A DNA stretch of 18,995 nt, from NCBI RefSeq assembly GCF_938018035.1, contig NZ_CALIJF010000183.1:1-18995 (forward strand), written 5' to 3'. A program made the translations under genes and the position numbers. Position 1 is the first letter of the stretch, and each line of letters opens with the position of its first letter. The notes beneath the pieces are model-generated. The model was not told the DNA's origin, ran no database searches, and worked only from the letters and a program-made list of their open reading frames with translations. The stretch comes from an uncultured Campylobacter sp. GTDB taxonomy: Bacteria > Campylobacterota > Campylobacteria > Campylobacterales > Campylobacteraceae. Positions 14,243 through 18,995 of the stretch are shown here, piece by piece.

Positions 14243-15488
14243 CGTTTTCCTTTCGTAAGATAATGCTCGTGGAATTTTTAAGGCTTAGATAGGTCTTCAT
14301 CGCTTTTTTAACCGCGTTTTTATCTAGACTTTTGATCTCGCGCTCCAGCCTAAATAGCGCGTCCAGATCGCCGCGGACGATGTAGCTGCCGTACATCTGC
14401 GCTACCTTGCTGGCACTGTCGAGGGAGTAGATCAGATCGCTGCTTAGGGTGTTTTTAATCTTTAACATATCGTCATCGCTTATTTTAGCTTTTTTGGCTT
14501 TTTCGATCAGCGCTAAAATTTCATCTCTCAGCGTCTCGCCGCTTACGCCTTGGTTGCAAACGGCAAAGACTATAAATAAATTCTCGTCCTTGGCGCTCAT
14601 ATCGTAGATGTTTATCTGATTGGCAAGCTTTTTCTCATCGACCAGCACGCGCTGCAAAAGCGAGCTCTTGCCGCCGCTAAGATATATATCCATCGCTTTG
14701 ATTGCCGCGGCGCCTTCGTGGTTAAACGGCGGAATTTTAAAGGCGACCGCAACGATCTGCGCCTCGCTGTTTTTGTAAATAACGCTAAGCTTCTCGCCGT
14801 CTTGCGCGGGCTCGGTGCAGTGAAGGCACGGAATTTCACTTTTGTTTTTTACGGGCGCGAAGTGTTTTTTTGCCACATCAAACGCCGCCTTTTCGCCGAT
14901 GTCGCCGGTGATCAGCAGCACAGCGTTTTGCGGCTGATAAAATTTAGCGTGAAATTCCTTAATATCTTTGATGCTCCAGTTTTCGATATCCTTGCGAAAG
15001 CCGATCGGCGTCCAGTGATACGGATGGTACAAAAACGCGGCGTTATATAGCCTGAAAAATAGGTATCCGAACGGATCGTTATCGGTGCGCCACAGCCGCT
15101 CCTCGAGCACGACCTTGCGCTCGGGCTGAAATTCTTTGTCTTTGAGGCTTAAGTTTTGCATTATGTCGGCGTAAAGATCCAAGCAGACCTCTAAATTTGA
15201 GCTCGCGCACTTGATGAAGTAGTGCGTGTAATCAAAGCCCGTGCTTGCGTTATTCACGCCGCCAAATCCCTTTACGATCGCGTCGAACTCGCCTGCCTTG
15301 CGATTTTTCGTGGATTTAAAATTTAGATGCTCCAGCATGTGCGCGATGCCGCTTTTGCCCATCACCTCGTCGCGCGAGCCGACGTTGTAAAACACGTCCA
15401 CGCTGATGACGCCGCTGCCTTTATTCATCGGGATGTGATAAATTTGAAGCCCGTTTTGCAGCGTGATTTTCTTAAATTTCGGAAACAT
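14235..15488 (-). CDS. M16-family zinc peptidase
   Basis: A 417-residue pitrilysin-class peptidase. The inverted zinc motif H50-M-L-E53-H54 is in 'GIAHMLEHLNFKST', and the distal zinc glutamate is E129 or E130 in 'ERKVVLEERLWR', at the usual distance of about 76 residues. The C-terminal half (about 215-417) has the second M16 domain with 'LSGGKSSLLQRVLVDEKKLA'. There is no clear signal peptide, although relatives are often periplasmic. It resembles the single-chain M16B enzymes encoded next to pyrD and dapA in Campylobacter. It starts at the TAATG overlap with pyrD and overlaps dapA by eight bases. Substrate unknown. Confidence 0.93.
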   Translation of the reverse strand: MFPKFKKITLQNGLQIYHIPMNKGSGVISVDVFYNVGSRDEVMGKSGIAHMLEHLNFKSTKNRKAGEFDAIVKGFGGVNNASTGFDYTHYFIKCASSNLEVCLDLYADIMQNLSLKDKEFQPERKVVLEERLWRTDNDPFGYLFFRLYNAAFLYHPYHWTPIGFRKDIENWSIKDIKEFHAKFYQPQNAVLLITGDIGEKAAFDVAKKHFAPVKNKSEIPCLHCTEPAQDGEKLSVIYKNSEAQIVAVAFKIPPFNHEGAAAIKAMDIYLSGGKSSLLQRVLVDEKKLANQINIYDMSAKDENLFIVFAVCNQGVSGETLRDEILALIEKAKKAKISDDDMLKIKNTLSSDLIYSLDSASKVAQMYGSYIVRGDLDALFRLEREIKSLDKNAVKKAMKTYLSLKNSTSIILRKENDE

Positions 15489-17713
15489 TAATCTTTTTTC
15501 GCCTTTCGTTTTTTGCTTGAGTTTTGCTCTGCGTCTTGGGCGCCGCTCGCTTCTTTGGCCTCTTTAAGCTCTTTGGTCTCTTTAGCCTCGGCATTTTTAG
15601 TTTTGGCACTGCTTTGCTTTACGTTTTTGACCTTAGAACTTTTGCTTTCTGCACTATTTTTCGGCGCGGCTTTAGTTTGAGAATTTTTACTTTCTATGTC
15701 GTTTTTTGACGCGGCTTTAGTTGCGGTTTTATTTTTCGACGTGGTTTTAGTTTTGACAGTTTTGCTCGCCGTGCCGCTTTGTTTTGCGTTTTTGACCTCT
15801 AAATTCTCGCTCTTTGCGCCGCTTTGCGAGATATTTTTTGCTTCGGCGTTCTTCTGCTGCGAGGCGTTGTTATCCTGCGCGACGTCCTTCCGTAAGGCGT
15901 CATCATCCTTCGCAGTATCTTTTTGCGTAGCGTCCTTCTGTGAGATATTATCCTGCACGGCGTCCTTATGCAAGGCGCCATTCTGTGCGTCATCTTTCTG
16001 CGAGGCGTCCTTTGAAATTTTACCGCGCTTAGAGCTTGCGTCGCCTTTTGAAATTTGACTTTGCTTTTGCTCTGTGCCGTCTTTAGACGCGCCTTTTGAA
16101 ATTTTATCCTGCTTTCGATCCGCGCCGCTTTGCTTTGTGCTTTTAGCCTCTAAATTTTTGCTTTTTGCGCTGCTTCGTTTTGTGTTTTTAACCTCGGAAT
16201 TTTCACTTTCCGCGCTACTCCGTTTTTTACTTTTAATCTCTGAATTTTCGCTCTCCGCACCGCTTTGCTCGATTGATCTTTGATCTGCCGCAGTATCTGC
16301 GCTTACCAAGGCGTTTAAATTTGCCGAAGCGCTAGAATTTTCGTCCGCTTCGGAGCTTGAGTTTGTTTGAGCGCTAGGAATTTCATCTGTTTGAACGCTC
16401 GAAATTTCATCTGTTTGAACGGCGGGAATTTTATTAACTTGGGCGCTCGATATTTCGCTTTTGCCGTCGTTTGGAATTTCATCCGCATCCTTGCTTTCGG
16501 GCGCGTTTGAAATTTCATCCGTTTCCTCGCCTTTGGCCGTGCTTGAAATTTCATCCGTTTTAGCATCCGGCTTTTTATTTTCGTAAGCGCGCAAATCCGC
16601 GCCGTCGCCGCGACTTTCGACCCGATTGCCTCTGACGCCGTATCCTTCGCCCGCGCGAGTTTTTAAATTTACCCCGACCGCCTCGCTGATGCTATTAAAG
16701 CCGTCTGCGCGCAAAAGCTCCGCCAACCCCTCGTTGATCGATTTTGCGACGAACGGACCCTTGAAGATAAAGGCGGTAAAAATTTGAACCAGGCTCGCGC
16801 CCGATTTGATGCGCTCGTAGGCCTCCTGCGCGCTGTCTATGCCGCCGCAGCTGATTAGGACCGTGCGGCCGAAGAGCTCGCGAGCGACCTGCGCGAAAAG
16901 CTCGCGCGATTTTTCGGTGATCAGCCTGCCGCTCAAGCCGCCGAAGTCCCTAGCGTTGGGGCTTAGAGAATAATCGACGCTGGTGTTGTTTATGATGATG
17001 CCGCTTGCGCCGCTTTGCACCGCGCACTCGCACAGCGCGATCGCCTGATCCGCGCTCATATCGGGCGCCAGCTTTAAGACGAGCGGTCTGTTCGTGATTT
17101 TTTTCATCGCTCCGATCAGCTCGCTTATGAAGCTATTTTCTTGCAAAGCGCGCAGATTAGGGGTATTCGGCGAGCTTACGTTGATGATGAAAAAATCGCA
17201 CAGCCCGTTAAATTTACGGCCCAAGGCTTCGTAATCGCTTAGCGCATCCTCGTTCGAAGTGGCCTTATTTTTGCCGATATTTGCGGCGATCGGGATTACA
17301 AAAGGATAAATTTTTCGCACGCGACGCTCGATAACATCGGCGCCCTCGTTGTTAAAACCCATCGCGTTTTGAATGCTCTGCTCACTAACGAGGCGAAAAA
17401 GTCGCGGCTTAGGATTGCCGCTTTGAGGACGCGGCGTAAAGGTGCCAAAATCGATGTGTCCGAAGCCAAGAGCGGCCAGCGGCGCGATCATCGTGGCGTT
17501 TTTGTCGAAGCCGCCCGCGATACCTACGGGGTTATCGAAGCTTAAATTCCATATATTTTGAGTTAAAATTTCATCTTTATAAACGCCGAATTTTGCTAAA
17601 GCCTCAAGCCCGCCCGGAGTCGCATAGAGCGCGCGAAGTCCGAATTCTGCGATCTTGTGAGCGGTTTCGGGATCGAATAGAAAAAAGATTTTTTTCAAGG
17701 TATCGTAATTCAT
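15488..17713 (-). CDS. pyrD: Class 2 dihydroorotate dehydrogenase with long repeat tail
   Basis: Residues 1-352 are a complete quinone-linked dihydroorotate dehydrogenase: membrane-associating N-terminal helices, FMN and substrate sites 'NPVGIAGGFDKNA' (61-73), 'GFNNEG' (119-124), the catalytic serine in 'NVSSPNTPNLR' (178-188), 'LKLAPD', 'NNTSVD' and 'ISCGGIDSAQEA'. It makes orotate in pyrimidine synthesis, passing electrons to quinone. Family members end near residue 350. Here the frame continues for about 389 more residues of Ser/Lys/Ala/Asp/Glu-rich, repetitive, probably disordered sequence ending SSKKRKAKKD. The tail's TAA overlaps the ATG of the peptidase gene (TAATG), so the operon coupling is intact at the end of the tail. 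The start has GAGGAAAAATT before the ATG. The core call is certain; the tail's role is unknown. Confidence 0.95.
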   Translation of the reverse strand: MNYDTLKKIFFLFDPETAHKIAEFGLRALYATPGGLEALAKFGVYKDEILTQNIWNLSFDNPVGIAGGFDKNATMIAPLAALGFGHIDFGTFTPRPQSGNPKPRLFRLVSEQSIQNAMGFNNEGADVIERRVRKIYPFVIPIAANIGKNKATSNEDALSDYEALGRKFNGLCDFFIINVSSPNTPNLRALQENSFISELIGAMKKITNRPLVLKLAPDMSADQAIALCECAVQSGASGIIINNTSVDYSLSPNARDFGGLSGRLITEKSRELFAQVARELFGRTVLISCGGIDSAQEAYERIKSGASLVQIFTAFIFKGPFVAKSINEGLAELLRADGFNSISEAVGVNLKTRAGEGYGVRGNRVESRGDGADLRAYENKKPDAKTDEISSTAKGEETDEISNAPESKDADEIPNDGKSEISSAQVNKIPAVQTDEISSVQTDEIPSAQTNSSSEADENSSASANLNALVSADTAADQRSIEQSGAESENSEIKSKKRSSAESENSEVKNTKRSSAKSKNLEAKSTKQSGADRKQDKISKGASKDGTEQKQSQISKGDASSKRGKISKDASQKDDAQNGALHKDAVQDNISQKDATQKDTAKDDDALRKDVAQDNNASQQKNAEAKNISQSGAKSENLEVKNAKQSGTASKTVKTKTTSKNKTATKAASKNDIESKNSQTKAAPKNSAESKSSKVKNVKQSSAKTKNAEAKETKELKEAKEASGAQDAEQNSSKKRKAKKD
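16130..16264 (-). repeat. 45-bp repeat in pyrD tail, three copies
   Basis: Three consecutive 15-codon units encode, in order, SGAESENSEIKSKKR; SSAESENSEVKNTKR; SSAKSKNLEAKSTKQ. Diverged single copies recur closer to the C-terminus. Confidence 0.8.
16373..16444 (-). repeat. 24-bp repeat in pyrD tail, three copies
   Basis: Eight-codon units encode AQVNKIPA, VQTDEISS and VQTDEIPS. The DNA word TTTCATCTGTTTGAACG occurs twice, 24 bases apart. Looser TDEIS copies lie upstream (about 16480-16560). Confidence 0.8.
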
Positions 17714-18127
17714 AATTTTTCCTCAAATTTTGCGTAATGGTAGCTAAAATTTAATTAAATATAGATAAGGATTTCGCGCTGAATTGCAATTTGCGGCGGT
17801 TAAATTTAATTTTAGAATTACGCGCTTAAATGCTGCGTAGAATTTCTACGGCTCGTCGCGACGATCTAAATTTACGCAGAAGCTCAAAGATGCGCGGCGC
17901 AAATTTTATAAATTTAGCTTGCCTGGGTACGTGCAGAAACGCGCAGTGTCTGTGGCACAGCTCGCGGTGGCGGGCATCGTGTGAGATTTTTATCCAAAAC
18001 ATGGCGAGGTGGTGAGGTTTTACATTGAGTGGCGGGTGTTGTCGCGATTTTATCCTACGCCGATCTGCGCTCAATCCCGCTGAAGCTAAATTTTAAAATT
18101 TAAAGCGTCCACTCGCGCTGTTTGAGT
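17714..18127. other. Gap upstream of pyrD, about 410 bases
   Basis: No gene I can support. Overlapping frames of 60-80 codons on both strands (about 17826-18074) have no ribosome site and arginine- and cysteine-scattered compositions typical of chance frames. The part next to pyrD is AT-rich (17745-17770 includes TTTAATTAAATATAG) and probably holds the operon promoter; I cannot fix a -10 box. A palindromic core AAATTTTAAAATTT lies at 18088-18101, about 27 bases beyond the stop of the next gene. Confidence 0.5.
18088..18101. repeat. Palindromic core AAATTTTAAAATTT
   Basis: Third intergenic copy in the window (others 5128-5141 and 11863-11876). Here it is flanked by GCT and AAGC, giving an imperfect longer inverted repeat just past the stop of the acidic membrane protein, where it could act as a weak transcript end. 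Confidence 0.4.
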
Positions 18128-18994
18128 TTAGCGCGCGTCTTTGTCAGCGAAGGCAACGATCATCGTGCCCAGAGGAATGATCGTAACGCCCAAAATAATC
18201 GCTAGCGGGTTTAGCAAGGACAGCTTGGCAAGCAGGTAGATCGCCGCCACGAGCGCCGCGTAGGAGAGAATTTTAAACGGAGAGAAAAACGCCCCCGCAA
18301 AATTACTCTGAACCTCGCTCCGCTCGCACTCATCATCCCAATCATTGACGCTACCGTCCGCGCCTTCGAAGTCATCCTTTGATCCATCGCGCGCGGTGCC
18401 AATCCCGCCCCCAAAATCGCTCGTACCGTCGCTCGGCTCGCTGCTATCTACATCGCCGCCACGATTACCGCTATCTGTGCCGTCGCCCGGGTCGCCGCGA
18501 TCTGCGCCGTCGTCCTGGTCGCCGCTAGCTCCGCTTTTCAAGTCGTCGTAATGCTCGCCTATGTCGCCTTGCGAACTATCGCTAACTTCGTCGTTTATGC
18601 CGCCGTGTGAGTTGCCGCAAGTCGCGCAATCTTTCATATTAAATTTATCGGCGACATGTCCCAAAGCGGTCGCGTTGCAAGCGGAGATTTCGTTGCGGTT
18701 GTCTTCGGTAGAATTTAAGTCGCGCTTGGTAGCAGCGGCTCTGCTGCGCTCGGCGCCTAAATTCGAGCCGCGAGTAAAATTTATATCGGCGGAGCTTGCG
18801 GTACGCTCGGCGGCGGTCTCATCGTACGTGACGCAACTATCGCCGTTTTCGACGCGGACATCGCCACTAGTGAAATTTACGGCGTCTTTGGAATTTTGAG
18901 CATTTAAAATTTCAGCGCCTAAATTTAGATCGCTAAAGCTTTCTCTATTTAAAATTTCGCCTCCGCAAATTTTGTCGTATGAAATTTTATCGTC
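18128..18994 (-). CDS. Acidic low-complexity membrane protein, N-terminus outside window
   Basis: The frame is open from the stop at 18128 to the right edge, giving 288 residues with no start inside the window that looks genuine; a TTG at 18664 lies mid-frame and is not supported. In order: an N-terminal part with near-repeats GGEILN and GAEILN and scattered cysteines; a C-x2-C segment 'DCATCGNSHGG'; about 85 residues very rich in Asp, Gly and Ser (SGDQDDGADRGDPGDGTD); then two membrane helices near the C-terminus (ILSYAALVAAIYLLAKL and LAIILGVTIIPLGTMIVAF) and the end ADKDAR. The last helix faintly recalls PrsW-type membrane proteins, but the protein stops there, so I do not assign a family. 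It lies upstream of pyrD on the same strand, with a 410-base gap. Confidence 0.65.
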   Translation of the reverse strand, partial: DDKISYDKICGGEILNRESFSDLNLGAEILNAQNSKDAVNFTSGDVRVENGDSCVTYDETAAERTASSADINFTRGSNLGAERSRAAATKRDLNSTEDNRNEISACNATALGHVADKFNMKDCATCGNSHGGINDEVSDSSQGDIGEHYDDLKSGASGDQDDGADRGDPGDGTDSGNRGGDVDSSEPSDGTSDFGGGIGTARDGSKDDFEGADGSVNDWDDECERSEVQSNFAGAFFSPFKILSYAALVAAIYLLAKLSLLNPLAIILGVTIIPLGTMIVAFADKDAR

Positions 18995-18995
18995 G

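Larger units (their letters stand above)
15488..16657 (-). repeat. Repetitive low-complexity 3' extension of pyrD
   Basis: Encodes residues about 353-741 of PyrD. It has three zones. Acidic zone (about 380-480): repeated TDEIS-type octads. Middle (about 484-628): 15-residue units, then KDA/QKD-rich units such as SQKDATQKDTAK. Basic end (about 630-741): histone H1-like KTKTTSKNKTATKAASKN, with returns of the 15-residue motif (SGAKSENLEVKNAKQ, SSAKTKNAEAK). No membrane segment, cysteine or domain is recognisable. Confidence 0.85.

Noticed and set aside
15524..16283. Plus-strand hydrophobic, phenylalanine-rich reading frames opposite the pyrD tail
   Set aside because: They are the antisense reading of lysine- and serine-rich repeats; no ribosome sites, and the sense strand is the extension of a real gene.
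17826..18074. Short frames on both strands upstream of pyrD
   Set aside because: They overlap each other, lack ribosome sites, and look like chance frames in GC-rich DNA.
18129..18664. Separate 178-residue protein starting at TTG 18664
   Set aside because: The frame stays open upstream to the window edge, the composition is continuous, and no ribosome site precedes that TTG.

Overview
The window looks like a chromosomal segment from a Campylobacter-type bacterium (Campylobacterota). The basis is the conserved minus-strand run pyrD - M16 peptidase - dapA - SDR reductase - pgsA - site-2 protease, and the constant use of AAATTT-rich words inside otherwise GC-rich DNA. The fairly high GC suggests one of the GC-richer, host-associated Campylobacter species rather than C. 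jejuni. This assignment is an inference from gene order and base composition.

Layout. Positions 1-259 hold no gene I can support. Positions 260-2046 carry three small minus-strand genes of unknown function. Positions 2229-7318 hold a minus-strand metal or siderophore uptake locus in transcription order: TonB-dependent outer-membrane receptor, periplasmic binding protein, FecCD-type permease, FecE-type ATPase. Its divergent promoter region (7319-7453) is AT-rich and contains a perfect 10-1-10 inverted repeat just upstream of the receptor's ribosome binding site. On the other side of that region a plus-strand gene encodes a protein with the IDDTD start typical of TiaS-like nucleotide-binding domains, coupled to a tiny cysteine-rich reading frame that appears frame-broken. 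A small membrane protein (about 8433-8642) follows, then roughly 930 bases of gene-free, repeat-like DNA.

Positions 9607-17713 are a long minus-strand housekeeping series: pyrD (pyrimidines), M16 zinc peptidase, dapA (lysine and peptidoglycan), a FabL-like enoyl-ACP reductase (fatty acids), pgsA (phospholipids), a 650-base repeat-bearing gap, rseP (intramembrane proteolysis) and yggS (PLP homeostasis). Most junctions are one-base TAATG or four-base ATGA overlaps, so translational coupling is likely. After a 400-base gap, the window ends inside a low-complexity acidic membrane protein that runs off the right edge.

The least ordinary observations are these. PyrD carries about 390 extra residues of repetitive, hydrophilic C-terminal tail, while the stop-start coupling with the next gene is preserved. 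The binding protein's signal peptide is one base out of frame across an A8 tract next to an ideal GTG start. An 18-base tandem repeat sits in the pgsA-rseP gap and a 26-base degenerate repeat in the gap downstream of yggS. The IDDTD protein and its cysteine-rich partner lie divergent to the uptake locus.
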